Shown here one piece after another: positions 19,801 to 28,813 of a stretch of 64,000 nucleotides of DNA. The stretch is taken from positions 4,170,501 to 4,234,500 of the forward strand of contig QLII01000001.1 of NCBI GenBank assembly GCA_003259005.1, given 5' to 3'. The stretch is from Spirosoma telluris (GTDB taxonomy: Bacteria; Bacteroidota; Bacteroidia; Cytophagales; Spirosomataceae). Position numbers and translations under genes: made by a program. The notes beneath the pieces were generated by a model that saw only the letters and a program-made list of their open reading frames with translations, searched no databases and was not told the origin of the DNA. How positions within the stretch are numbered: position 1 is the stretch's first letter; each line of letters begins with the position of its first letter.

Positions 19801-20586
19801 ATGGCCTACAAACGCCTATTCATACTCTGTTTTATCAGCCTCCTAAGTTGGTCAGGCAGTGCCTGGGCGCAGGGCAAATATGTAATTGGGACGGTTATCG
19901 ACCAAACCACAAAAGGTGCCGTTGATAAGGTCTTTGTCGTGAATCAGCGTACCCGGCAACGGGCTCGTACCAATGCAAGCGGGCGTTTTTTCCTAACCGT
20001 TCAACCCGGTGATTCACTTATTCTAACTAGTCAGCTTTATAATCGTACTGGCATTCGCTATGACGGGTCTGACAATCCAACCATTATTGCGCAGGCCCTC
20101 CCTCCTATGCCTTACCGTGTAGTCGACCTTGCCGAGGTGACGGTAACCGGGAAGCGTTACGAAGAAGTAAAACGTGAAATTCAGCAGCTACTCGATGAGC
20201 CAGTCGCGTCAAAAAAAGTAACAGGGGAACAGGCGTTCGACCGCGTAGCTGATGGGGCAGGTATAACCCTGCTCTACGAAATGTTTGGCAAACGCCCCAA
20301 ATCGGATCGGAAAGCGTATTTCATCATGCAACAGGACCGGCGCCACGCGCTGGCACTGGAGCGGTTCCGACTGCTGGTTGAACAATCGACGTCACTAAGA
20401 GCAGAGGAGGTTGATCGATTTTTTGATTTCTGCGATTTTGATGACGAGTATCTGCTTAAAGCCGAAGACTATGATCTGATTAATACCATTCAGCAGCTTC
20501 GCAACCGATTCCAAAACGGAATCAATCGTCGCCCCAGCCGAATTGCAGCAGACCCAAACCAATCCCTCCCAAAACAGCCAAAATAG
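19801..20586 (+). CDS. Secreted carboxypeptidase-regulatory-like domain protein
   Basis: This is a 261-residue exported protein of unknown role. The signal peptide covers about residues 1-23 (ending SGSAWAQ). A CarboxypepD_reg-like beta domain follows at about 26-115 (VIGTVIDQTTKGAVDKVFVV, then LAEVTVTGKRYEEVK). The C-terminal half is helical and charged, with no recognisable fold (EEVDRFFDFCDFDDEYLLKA). The VEV TVTG-type segment resembles the linker that precedes plug domains in TonB receptors, but no plug or barrel follows, so it is not a truncated receptor. The gene converges on the LytTR regulator with only 6 bases between the stop codons. Confidence 0.75.
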   Translation: MAYKRLFILCFISLLSWSGSAWAQGKYVIGTVIDQTTKGAVDKVFVVNQRTRQRARTNASGRFFLTVQPGDSLILTSQLYNRTGIRYDGSDNPTIIAQALPPMPYRVVDLAEVTVTGKRYEEVKREIQQLLDEPVASKKVTGEQAFDRVADGAGITLLYEMFGKRPKSDRKAYFIMQQDRRHALALERFRLLVEQSTSLRAEEVDRFFDFCDFDDEYLLKAEDYDLINTIQQLRNRFQNGINRRPSRIAADPNQSLPKQPK

Positions 20587-20592
20587 CTTCAT

Positions 20593-21345
20593 TTAACGTG
20601 AGGGAGCTTTCTTTGTCCGTACAATCCTGAGTTTGTTCATCAATTCCTTCCGGCTAGGAGCCGGGATGGAAATAGCCGTTTCATGATTAACCAGGTATAA
20701 ATAAGTAGACTCCAGCCGTTCCAGGTAATTTAAGTTAATAAGGAGTGACCGGGAAAGCCGGTAAAAATTAGGGGTTGGGAAGTATTGAGCCAGATGGCCC
20801 AGATTCATACTGATATAGTAGGTCTTTTTAGTCCTTAGATAAATCTGTACATACGACCCATCAGCTTCGACATACAGCACATCATTCGGGTCTATTTTTT
20901 CGTGGCCATTATCAACTGGTAAATACAAATAACTGGAAACAGGAATATTAGTCGTGATTGACAATGTCGATTGAAAATAGTGATAGGCCAATTCGACCTG
21001 TAATTTTAATTCATCGTGCCGAAACGGTTTCAGTAGATAGGCAACCGGCAACGTTTCTTTGGCTGCATTAAACGTTGCAGGTTCCGAATTAGCCGTCAGA
21101 TACATAATCGGCATTGGATGAATGTCCAGGAGCCTCTTCGCCGTTTCGATCCCATTGACCGCCGAACCTTCTAAATGAATGTCGATCAGAGCCAGATCAG
21201 GAGGATTACTTTTTACGGCTTTCACAGCATCCTGATACGTGCGGGCAATTGCCGTAACAAGATGGCCAGCTTCCTGAAGGGTTTCTCGAAGATCCATAGC
21301 CGTAATGGTTTCATCTTCAATAATCAGAATTTTTAACGGAATCAT
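20593..21345 (-). CDS. LytTR-family response regulator
   Basis: This 250-residue two-component response regulator is the likely partner of the histidine kinase encoded 68 bases upstream. The receiver domain (about 5-120) has the acidic pair Glu10/Asp11, phosphoacceptor Asp55 (LALIDIHLEG), a Thr in MYLTANSEP and Lys in LLKPFRHDEL. A LytTR DNA-binding domain follows at about 150-245 (YVEADGSYVQIYLRTKKTYY, then FYRLSRSLLINLNYLE). LytTR regulators bind direct repeats upstream of their targets. The targets here are not evident. Confidence 0.93.
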   Translation of the reverse strand: MIPLKILIIEDETITAMDLRETLQEAGHLVTAIARTYQDAVKAVKSNPPDLALIDIHLEGSAVNGIETAKRLLDIHPMPIMYLTANSEPATFNAAKETLPVAYLLKPFRHDELKLQVELAYHYFQSTLSITTNIPVSSYLYLPVDNGHEKIDPNDVLYVEADGSYVQIYLRTKKTYYISMNLGHLAQYFPTPNFYRLSRSLLINLNYLERLESTYLYLVNHETAISIPAPSRKELMNKLRIVRTKKAPSR

Positions 21346-21413
21346 GAATGAGCACTGAGTTTAGGGCGTTGATAGTTGCTAGTTGAATAGGGGTTTACCC
21401 ACGCTCAGCTTCG

Positions 21414-23169
21414 TTATAACTTAAACTCCATCGTGAATGTAGTCCCCGTAGACTCAGTTTTGTCGGCCGAACTAAACTGATAGGTACCATTGAGTTGCAT
21501 GACCTGTGCCTGAATCAACGACATACCAAATGACTTGGTTTGCGGATCGTATAGGTCATCTGTTTGTATAACTGGCACTTCGAGGCCGGGTCCATTATCG
21601 GTCACTTGTAGGTATAGTTTCGCATGTTGAGCGTAACAACGAACAGTCAAATGAGGATTTTCATTTTGGGGAAATGCATATTTACAGGCGTTGGTTATCA
21701 ATTCGTTCAGGATTAAGCCAAGCGGAATTGCTTTATCGGCCGATAGACTATTCGTGTCAATAGCATACTGCACCGTTGCGAAGGGGTATCCGAAGGATTT
21801 TAGTACGCCATTAACCAATTCCTGAATAAACTCATCCAGATTGACCACCGCTAATTTATCGCCATCATATAATTTTCGATGGATTATGGCCATCGACTGC
21901 ACCCGAAGCCGACTTTCTTCTACCGCTTTTTTAGCTGCTTCGTCGGTCAATCGTTTGGCTTGTAGACTGAGCAGGCTCGATACGACTTGCAGGTTGTTTT
22001 TAACGCGGTGATTTTGCTCTTTAATCAACTCCACATTTCGGTGGCTGATCCGTTGATTTTTGCGACTCAATCGAAAAAAAACGACGCTCATTCCAGCAGC
22101 TATTACGAATAGGGCGAATGTAGCCAGCGTAAAGTATTTCTGTAATTGTAGATTTTGGGCATTCAGATTGATTTCCTTTTTCTGGGCGTTCAGGAGTGTT
22201 TTTTTTTTTCTGTTTCATATTCCATACTCAGCCGGGTGAGAGCCCCGTCATGATCTGCCAAAAGCCTGATCCGCTCTAATTCATTCAATTTTCTCAGACG
22301 CCGGAACGCTTTATCCCACTGTCGAGTAGTTTCAAAATAGGCAACAAATTGAATTGCCAAATCCACCCGAATCTCATAATTATTCAGTTTTTTACTGTTG
22401 TAAAGGTCTTCGGCTTTGACTAACGTTTGAAAAGCTTGTTTAGGTTTACCGAATATCAAATAAGCTTCGGCCAAATGCATCATAGTGAAAGCCAGACTAG
22501 TCACTTTATCCAGTTGTGTAAATAAATGCTGTGCTTTCTCCAGGTAAGGGATTGCTTTTGGATCGTTAACTTGCGAAAAAATTGTCCCCAATTCCAGATT
22601 TACTTCGGCTATGCCAGGGGCATCGTTTAGTTTATAACATAGTTGCTCTTCTTTTTTATAATAGGAAATAACCCGGTCGAATGTCGACGGATTCGGTGGC
22701 TTCTCAGCGCCCCATATTGCTCCATAGACATGAGCTAAAGCACCATAGGCCCGTATCAACGCCTTATCTTTATTTTTCTGAGTAGCTTGCGCAACCTTCA
22801 GCGAAAGCGTAGCATAGTGCAGTGCTTGTTTCAAACGACCGACTCTAACTTCATTTTCACTAAGTCGTACATACAGGCGACTGAGTTCCATAGAGTTGCC
22901 TAGGGGTTCATGAATGCGTATAGCTTTCACATAATAAGCCTGCCCAGTCTGGTAATCACCAGCAAAGACATACGCCTTCCCATATAAGTAATAAGCTTCC
23001 GCCAATAACAACGAGTCGTGTTTGGCGAGAGCTTCCTGCTTAAGTTTCGCAGCTTTCTGAATTTTTTCAGGATTTAATTTTAAATGAAGCGGTACTTGTG
23101 CCATAGCCCTGCCAGAAGCCCACCCCATATTACCAATAAATAGGTGACGTATAAAGCAAAACGAAACAT
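21414..23169 (-). CDS. TPR-sensor histidine kinase (frameshifted twice)
   Basis: This membrane histidine kinase has a periplasmic TPR sensor, as is common in Bacteroidota. In the sequence as given it is in three pieces. Adding one base at the CCC at 23107-23109 joins a signal peptide starting at 23169 (MFRFALYVTYLLVIWGGLLA, then GAMAQVPLHLK) to the TPR region. Adding one base at the T11 run at 22199-22209 joins the TPR part (SMEYETEKK) to LLNAQKKEINLNAQNLQLQK and the membrane helix YFTLATFALFVIAAG. After these the kinase shows the HisKA_2 H box EQNHRVKNNLQVVSSLLSLQ, N box LILNELITNACKYAFP, and G boxes DNGPGLEV and SFGMSLIQAQ. The repaired length is about 585 residues. It pairs with the LytTR regulator downstream. 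Confidence 0.88.
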
Positions 23170-23634
23170 TGATGTGTGGAAAAAGAAGAATTCCGACGAC
23201 TGGTTTGGCACCAAATCTACTCAAACAGAAGCAGTTTTTAACATCAACTTTTCTCACAAGACAAAGACACCATTTGGTGAGAAAAAGCACTGTGTTGGTA
23301 AACCCGTCGTTGCTAATAGCTTCAGACTTAGACAAATTTGAAAAGGCTTAAGGCGATAAAACATAGCATTGAGCCTTACTCAACTGTTTGATGTTACTCA
23401 TATCCTGTATTTCCGTTTCTATCCATCTGCTAGCCTATCCACTCCATTAAACTTTGTCCAGTTTATGAACGTCCGTCCCAAACTAGTATTCTTTGCCCTG
23501 CTAAGAAAACAGTACCCTTGTTAATATGAAAGGGAGTGCTGCCAACCTGCCAAGAGACAAGAAACACTTCTTTGTTTGGCTAAATGCCTTTACCACGTTT
23601 TCTGATTGTATTCATTTCTAACCAATAAACTACC
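23170..23634. other. Intergenic region without recognised features
   Basis: This spacer of 465 bases lies between the divergent kinase and lipoprotein genes. I see no gene, hairpin or repeat. Promoters for both neighbours should be here, but none could be assigned with confidence. Confidence 0.4.
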
Positions 23635-24066
23635 ATGCTACACAAAATGACGATAAAAACTACCTGTTACGCCCTTACCATCTTCCTACTAACGCTGGTC
23701 ATGGGCTGCTCTAAAAAAGAGGATGCTGTTGCTGCACCCGACCTGGCGGCTTTTGCTGCCGGGACATATACAGTGACGAGTGTAACTTCAGGAGGAAAAA
23801 CCTATACTGGAGCATCTATTATTACTGGAACTGCCGTTGTACTAAGCCGCGTGAGTGATAATGTTGTGAGTGTTGTGCAAAAAGTACCTGGCAAGTCAGA
23901 TATCACTCTCTACTCAAGTTTACCATTGAGTGGCACTACTACGGCAATCTCCTTTCAACACAAGGCTACTAATGGCACAATTAGTGGTAGTCTTGCAGGT
24001 AGGGTTCTCAGTTATAACACCGTTTTCAATGATGACACGTCGGAGGGCTTCATAGCTTCCAAGTGA
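23635..24066 (+). CDS. Small lipoprotein of unknown function
   Basis: This is a 143-residue exported lipoprotein. The signal peptide ends in the lipobox LVMGC (Cys25 from the first ATG; the ATG four codons later is an equally possible start). The mature part is rich in Ser, Thr, Gly and Val and looks like a small all-beta domain (FAAGTYTVTSVTSGGKTYTG, then TISGSLAGRVLSYNTVF). It resembles lipocalin-like lipoproteins in general pattern, but I cannot place it in a family. It is followed by 600 bases without an intact gene. Confidence 0.7.
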   Translation: MLHKMTIKTTCYALTIFLLTLVMGCSKKEDAVAAPDLAAFAAGTYTVTSVTSGGKTYTGASIITGTAVVLSRVSDNVVSVVQKVPGKSDITLYSSLPLSGTTTAISFQHKATNGTISGSLAGRVLSYNTVFNDDTSEGFIASK

Positions 24067-24669
24067 TTCATGGGGTCACCTGCAGTTCCGAATCATTGGT
24101 CAATTTCTCCTAACCGATCTGCTCATGGCTACACCATCTCCCCCTTCAGCACCTTCGCCGTCCTATTTACATGACGGCGAAGGGACTTGTCGATTCTTGT
24201 TTGTTGTCTTGTAGGCATAATGACTGCCTTATCACTCAGTAATACGCTACTGATTTACAAAGGCATCATATAGTGCCAATTTCCATTATTTTTTCAGAAA
24301 GCCTGTTACGTTGCCCTAAGCATAGGTATAAACTGAATGAAACAGCCCAATTATACATTGGTCATTCTATCCACGCCATTTAACTCCCTCCATTGCTGAA
24401 AAACGACAAAATACTCATGCCCTTTCCAACTCGATTTAGCCAACCCAACAGTTGTTAAACTAACGGACTTTGATGGGGCAGCCTTCTTAGGCTACTAGAA
24501 TCTACAAGGCAAAACATTGGTCTTCACGATTAGCTCGACTACCGGAACAGCTATGGATAGCAGTTGTAGGATCACTAGCCTAAAATAGCAACACGTCAAA
24601 TCGGGCGAGTTGACACGTCATTTATAGCTCTTCTAACTTCCTCCTTGTATTTACCAAAATCCACACTCC
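24067..24669. other. Long intergenic region with a possible gene remnant
   Basis: No intact gene lies in these 603 bases. The part at 24400-24588 may be a decayed coding segment (listed separately). The rest shows no clear hairpin or repeat. The promoter of the C10 protease operon should lie near 24600-24660. Confidence 0.4.
24400..24588 (+). pseudogene. Possible thioredoxin/redoxin-like remnant
   Basis: A 62-codon plus-strand frame, open except for one internal TAG, reads KLTDFDGAAFLGY, stop, NLQGKTLVFTISSTTGTAMD. This resembles the start of a TlpA/redoxin domain (a 'D.DG..F.L.DL.GK.LV..F..TTC' pattern), but the CxxC motif is missing and the frame ends after about 60 codons. There is no start codon. 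It could be chance, and I give it only as a candidate relic. Confidence 0.2.
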
Positions 24670-27270
24670 ATGAAACATGTTTACAAGATCTGGTTGCTTT
24701 TACTAACTGTTTGCTATGCCTGGACTTTACAAGCCGCTCCTGTCGATAGTCTGACCGTCTCGAAAGTAGCTACCGCTTATCTGAGCCAATATGTGGATCG
24801 CTTCGAAGGGTTAGAGTGTGTAGTAAAACGTACCTCTACCGACGGCACTGCCCTCTATTATATTTTCAATCATAAGAATAATAAGGGCTTTATCATCGTC
24901 ACCGCCGATGATGCCTGTTTCCCCATTCTTGGCTATGCCACAACAGGCAATTTCGCGCCCGATAACATCCCTCCGCAACTCGACAAGATGCTCTTTCACC
25001 GGGCTGCCGAAATCCGTTTCATTAAACGGGAGAAATTTACAGCCAACGATGAAATAAAGCAGTTTTGGCAACGATTGAAATACCCACCTGCTGCTGCCCG
25101 GCTCGGACAGGCACTGGCAGTAGGGCCACTGCTAACTACCACCTGGAATCAATCGCCTTATTACAATGATTTGTGCCCAGCAGACGCCAAAGCACCGCAG
25201 GCCGATGGTTACAAAGTAGTCAGTGGCTGCGTGGCGACTGCGATGGCTCAGATTATGAAATATCATAATTTCCCAAAAACAGGCCAAGGCGTTTATTCAT
25301 ACACACACAGTAAATATGGAAGGCTCAGCGCCGATTTTAGTGGTACTACCTATAACTGGACCAGTATGCCAAATCGGGTAACGAGCCGTAACACAGCCGT
25401 AGCAACCCTAATGTACCATTGTGGAGTAAGTGTCAACATGGACTACGATATCAGTACCAGCGGTGGCAGTTCGGCTGCTACTGCGGATGTGGCGGAGGCA
25501 CTGAAAAAATATTTTGGGTATGCCTCCTCAGCAAAGTATGTGAAGCGAGAGGGTATGTCGGAGGCAGCCTGGACGGCTCTATTAAAGATAGAACTTGATG
25601 CTAAAAGGCCCATACAATATCGGGGAAGTGGCTCAGAGGGTGGACACTCATTCGTATGCGATGGATATAGTAATGATAATACATTTCATTTCAACTGGGG
25701 TTGGGATAGTCAATCAGATGGCTATTTCAACATCAATGCACTCAATCCAGGGTCGTTAGGCACAGGGGGTGGAGCGGGTGGATTTAATAGTGGGCAGGGG
25801 GCTGTCATAGGTATTCAACCAGCGGTGGCGACTAGCTCGTCTTTCGATTTACAGTTGAACAAAAAGATAACCGTTAACCCAACGTCAATTGACTTCGGCG
25901 ATGATCTAACTGTCAGCTTTAATATCACTAATCAAGGGAATGCGCCATTTCAAGGCGATTATTCGGTAGCCATTTTTACAAATACCGGCGATTTTATCAA
26001 CTTTATTGACCAGCCTAAAACTAACTTCAGTCTGCCAGCTGGAAATAAGTATGTCAGTGATTTGACGTTCACCCAAAAATCGCTCTTTCTGTCAGAGGGA
26101 AATTACCTGATTGCAGCCTATTACCGAGAGCCTCAAAAAGAATGGCAGTTGCTTGGCAAAGCTACTTTTGCTAATCCATTACAGGTAGCCGTAAACGGCG
26201 TGAATGATAATTTAAAGATGTACAAAACGCCATTACAAACCAGTACATCCCCAATCTACCAGAAAACCCCATTCACTGTAAGTTGTAATATTGCCAACTT
26301 TGGAACAACTACGTTTGAAGGTGACTTGAGAATGACTTTATATAACTTAGATGGATCATACGTTTCCAATATAGAAATCAAAAACGGCCTTTCTTTAACT
26401 CCCAATACCTATTATTCATCTACTCTGGAATTTAAAACATCAGGGTTAGATGTACCCACAGGCACCTATCTAGTGGCGCTTACGTACAAACGAAAAACGG
26501 AGACATCTTACTCAATACTAGCCGCTTACAAAGATAGTAATGGCACTTACCCAAACTTGATTCAGGTCGTAGTAGCAGCCGTTCCTTTAGTTGCCGATCG
26601 GTTTGAACCAAACGAGAAAGAAGCGCAGGCCTTCTCGCTCCCCATGTCGTTCGTTAACAACGTAGCATCTATAACTACGGAAGGGTCTAATCTGCATGTT
26701 GGCTCTGACATTGACTATTATAAACTCAATGTTGCAAGCGGATATACCTACGAAGTCAAAGCCCGAGTTCATGACAGTGATAATTCGGGTAATGGTAAAA
26801 CGTATACCTCTGACATTATATTCAGCTATAAAGTAGGCAGTGGCGCTTACTCTGATGTCTATGATGTAAGCATAAACGATAGTAATGATAAAATTAACCT
26901 AAAAGATGCCAATACTGTTATTTTCAAACTAGCCCCATATTTCGTTGGCGAAAAAGGCACCTATCTTCTTGATATTCAAGTAATTCGAAAACAGATTGTG
27001 TTGGGCGTTGAAGACGAAGGATTAAATGAGCAACTCGTGGTTTATCCCAACCCAACCACCGGACCGATCACTGTTCAAACGCCAAACCCGGTTAGATTAC
27101 ACGCGATAAACGTCATGAATGTGATGGGGCAGAAGGTGATGGAGCTCGATTATAAACAAGTAACCGATAAGATAAACCTTGACCTGTCGCGCTATCCGGC
27201 TGGTATGTATTACCTACAGCTCACAAACGACACCCAATCAATCACCCGGAAAGTCAGTCTGATCAAATGA
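24670..27270 (+). CDS. Secreted C10-family (streptopain-like) cysteine protease with T9SS sorting domain
   Basis: This is a secreted papain-fold protease of 866 residues, related to SpeB, periodontain and the Bacteroides C10 proteases. A signal peptide (1-22) is followed by an inhibitory prodomain at about 28-120 (YYIFNHKNNKGFIIVTADDA). The catalytic domain has Cys187 in VVSGCVATAMAQIM and His326 in EGGHSFVCDGY, followed by FHFNWGWDSQSDGYF with the Trp/Asn region. Then come beta-sandwich repeats and a pre-peptidase-like domain at about 640-770. The C-terminal type A sorting domain is LVVYPNPTTGPITV to YPAGMYYLQL, for export by the type IX system and surface attachment or release. Its stop overlaps the start of the next gene (ATGA), so the two are probably co-translated. 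Confidence 0.95.
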   Translation: MKHVYKIWLLLLTVCYAWTLQAAPVDSLTVSKVATAYLSQYVDRFEGLECVVKRTSTDGTALYYIFNHKNNKGFIIVTADDACFPILGYATTGNFAPDNIPPQLDKMLFHRAAEIRFIKREKFTANDEIKQFWQRLKYPPAAARLGQALAVGPLLTTTWNQSPYYNDLCPADAKAPQADGYKVVSGCVATAMAQIMKYHNFPKTGQGVYSYTHSKYGRLSADFSGTTYNWTSMPNRVTSRNTAVATLMYHCGVSVNMDYDISTSGGSSAATADVAEALKKYFGYASSAKYVKREGMSEAAWTALLKIELDAKRPIQYRGSGSEGGHSFVCDGYSNDNTFHFNWGWDSQSDGYFNINALNPGSLGTGGGAGGFNSGQGAVIGIQPAVATSSSFDLQLNKKITVNPTSIDFGDDLTVSFNITNQGNAPFQGDYSVAIFTNTGDFINFIDQPKTNFSLPAGNKYVSDLTFTQKSLFLSEGNYLIAAYYREPQKEWQLLGKATFANPLQVAVNGVNDNLKMYKTPLQTSTSPIYQKTPFTVSCNIANFGTTTFEGDLRMTLYNLDGSYVSNIEIKNGLSLTPNTYYSSTLEFKTSGLDVPTGTYLVALTYKRKTETSYSILAAYKDSNGTYPNLIQVVVAAVPLVADRFEPNEKEAQAFSLPMSFVNNVASITTEGSNLHVGSDIDYYKLNVASGYTYEVKARVHDSDNSGNGKTYTSDIIFSYKVGSGAYSDVYDVSINDSNDKINLKDANTVIFKLAPYFVGEKGTYLLDIQVIRKQIVLGVEDEGLNEQLVVYPNPTTGPITVQTPNPVRLHAINVMNVMGQKVMELDYKQVTDKINLDLSRYPAGMYYLQLTNDTQSITRKVSLIK

Positions 27271-27746
27271 AACAACTAATCCTGTTTTTGTTCCTGGGCC
27301 TTACCACCGCGTGTATGGCCCAGGAACAGAAGGCAGCCTCTGCATACCGGGGCCAGCCTACGCTGATTTATAAAACACGCAAAGATTATCATAACCTGGT
27401 GCCGGTTCTACTCTCGGAGGACAAAACCACCATAATTGCTTACCCAGGTCCAACGGATATTTATTATCAGGGGAAACTGGCTTTACCTACTCGCTTAAAA
27501 AATGGCTATTGGCTTGACAATCGGGGTATTGGTCTTAACGTGGCTTTTCTAAACATCACCTATCAGGCTTATGCAAAGCTGTCCGAAGTACCCACCCTGG
27601 CCGAGTTGACTACTCATATCATTGATAAAAATCCACTGACAGTACTGTACGATTGTGGCAACCGGTCAAGCTTTAAAAATGTCGTTTCTGACCTAAACAG
27701 AGCCATAGAAGCTAAAAAGTTAATGGTCTATCGAAGAGTAAAATGA
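27267..27746 (+). CDS. Small exported protein coupled to the C10 protease
   Basis: This is a 159-residue exported protein of unknown function. Its ATG overlaps the protease stop (ATGA). The signal peptide ends TTACMAQ, where either signal peptidase I cleavage after AQ or lipidation at Cys16 is possible. The mature part contains YRGQPTLIYKTRKDYHNLVP, YWLDNRGIGLNVAFLNITYQ and LYDCGNRSSFKNVV, and looks like a compact alpha/beta domain. In streptococci and Bacteroides, small inhibitor genes sit directly downstream of C10 proteases. By position this gene is a candidate inhibitor or chaperone, but it does not resemble the protease prodomain or staphostatins by eye. It overlaps the next gene by 4 bases. 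Confidence 0.8.
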   Translation: MKQLILFLFLGLTTACMAQEQKAASAYRGQPTLIYKTRKDYHNLVPVLLSEDKTTIIAYPGPTDIYYQGKLALPTRLKNGYWLDNRGIGLNVAFLNITYQAYAKLSEVPTLAELTTHIIDKNPLTVLYDCGNRSSFKNVVSDLNRAIEAKKLMVYRRVK

Positions 27747-28225
27747 TTTTCCTCCGAAAATTCGATAGTATTTTCTTAGCCATCATAAACCGATTAATAC
27801 TCACCATGCAGCCATTCAACTACCTCATTTCCATATACCTATTTGTGGTTTCAACCCCACTATTTGCACAACAAGAGTCAAATGCTACAGCAAAAGTGTA
27901 CTTTATTCATTCAAATAAATTTGACGGGTTTTCGACTCCTTTTGATGTAAGTGTCGATGAGAAACAAGTCTGTAAACTGCACAATAAGCACTATTCGATT
28001 CATGAAATTGCACCTGGCCCTCATACGTTCAAGGCAAATTATTCCCTGATGCACGTTAAGAATGGCATTCAAGGCATTAGTTTTTCGACCGAGCCGGGTA
28101 AAACGTATTATGTGCAGGCGATCTACCAAAAGGGGTTCTTCTCAGCAAAGATTATCTGCTCGGAAATTACCGAAAATACGGCAAAAACGCTTTTGCCTAT
28201 GCTCAAATTAGACGATTGTAAGTAG
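27743..28225 (+). CDS. Exported DUF2846-like protein
   Basis: This is the third gene of the protease operon. It overlaps the previous stop (ATGA) if the first ATG is used. An internal ATG at 27806 (MQPFNYLISIYLFVVSTPLF, cut after FAQ) gives a much better signal peptide and may be the real start. The mature part of about 120 residues is beta-rich. HYSIHEIAPGPHTFKANY and EPGKTYYVQAIYQKGFFSAK fit the 'gly-proline turn then strand' pattern of DUF2846 lipid-anchored or periplasmic domains. The function is unknown. Its stop directly abuts the stop of the convergent MOSC gene. Confidence 0.75.
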   Translation: MIFLRKFDSIFLAIINRLILTMQPFNYLISIYLFVVSTPLFAQQESNATAKVYFIHSNKFDGFSTPFDVSVDEKQVCKLHNKHYSIHEIAPGPHTFKANYSLMHVKNGIQGISFSTEPGKTYYVQAIYQKGFFSAKIICSEITENTAKTLLPMLKLDDCK

Positions 28226-28720
28226 TTAGTTCTCTTTTGTCTGGATAGGAAACGACACGGTGTCCCCTACTCGTATTACCCCATCTCGCACTACTTTCGC
28301 CGTCATTCCTCCATGACCGCGCATGGCATTGTAGCCTCCTGCCCCCAAAGCTGTTTCCATCTTGGAACATGGATGGCATTGTCCCGTAATTTCAAGAATC
28401 GCATCACCAATCTGAACTTGGTGGTCTTTGAGTGCCAATAGATTCAGGCCCGATACAACTATATTTCGGCGTACAAGGGCCGGATCGAGTGTATCTTGTC
28501 CAGTAAGGGCAGCCACCACAGGCAAGTGTTCAGCCTGGATAAGGGTAACGTGCCGATTACCGCTACGTCCGCTATAATGGTCTCCCAAAATGCCTTTTTT
28601 CTCTGAAACCGTAATCTCATTTACGACCACTACTGGCTCGCGCCGTTCTGGTCGAATACCAATCCACTCTACCCGACCGGGGCGCGGAAATACGTTAAAT
28701 AAGTCTTTGATATTGTCCAC
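28226..28720 (-). CDS. MOSC domain protein
   Basis: This 164-residue protein consists of a MOSC (molybdenum cofactor sulfurase C-terminal) domain like that of YiiM and small stand-alone members. Typical segments are GILGDHYSGRSGNRHVTLIQ, RRNIVVSGLNLLAL and ITGQCHPCSKMETALGAGGY, which includes the conserved Cys thought to bind sulfur or cofactor. Family members transfer sulfur to molybdenum cofactor or reduce N-hydroxylated bases. The exact substrate is unknown. The gene ends with no spacing against the plus-strand gene at 28225, and a diverged inverted repeat separates it from the metallophosphoesterase. Confidence 0.9.
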   Translation of the reverse strand: MDNIKDLFNVFPRPGRVEWIGIRPERREPVVVVNEITVSEKKGILGDHYSGRSGNRHVTLIQAEHLPVVAALTGQDTLDPALVRRNIVVSGLNLLALKDHQVQIGDAILEITGQCHPCSKMETALGAGGYNAMRGHGGMTAKVVRDGVIRVGDTVSFPIQTKEN

Positions 28721-28721
28721 C

Positions 28722-28811
28722 GGGATTGAGTTAATTTAGGGATTAAACGGATTTTGCGTCTTGATGAAGTTACTAACAAAATCAGATTAATTCCTAAATC
28801 AGTTCAATCCC
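28722..28811. repeat. Imperfect 35 bp inverted repeat
   Basis: Positions 28722-28756 are largely complementary to 28777-28811: the outer and inner blocks (GGGATTGA/TCAATCCC, TTTAGG/CCTAAA, CAAAAT) pair, with several mismatches between. It fills the spacer between the metallophosphoesterase and MOSC genes, both on the minus strand. It looks like a diverged version of the perfect palindromes elsewhere in the window. Confidence 0.5.
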
Positions 28812-28813
28812 GA

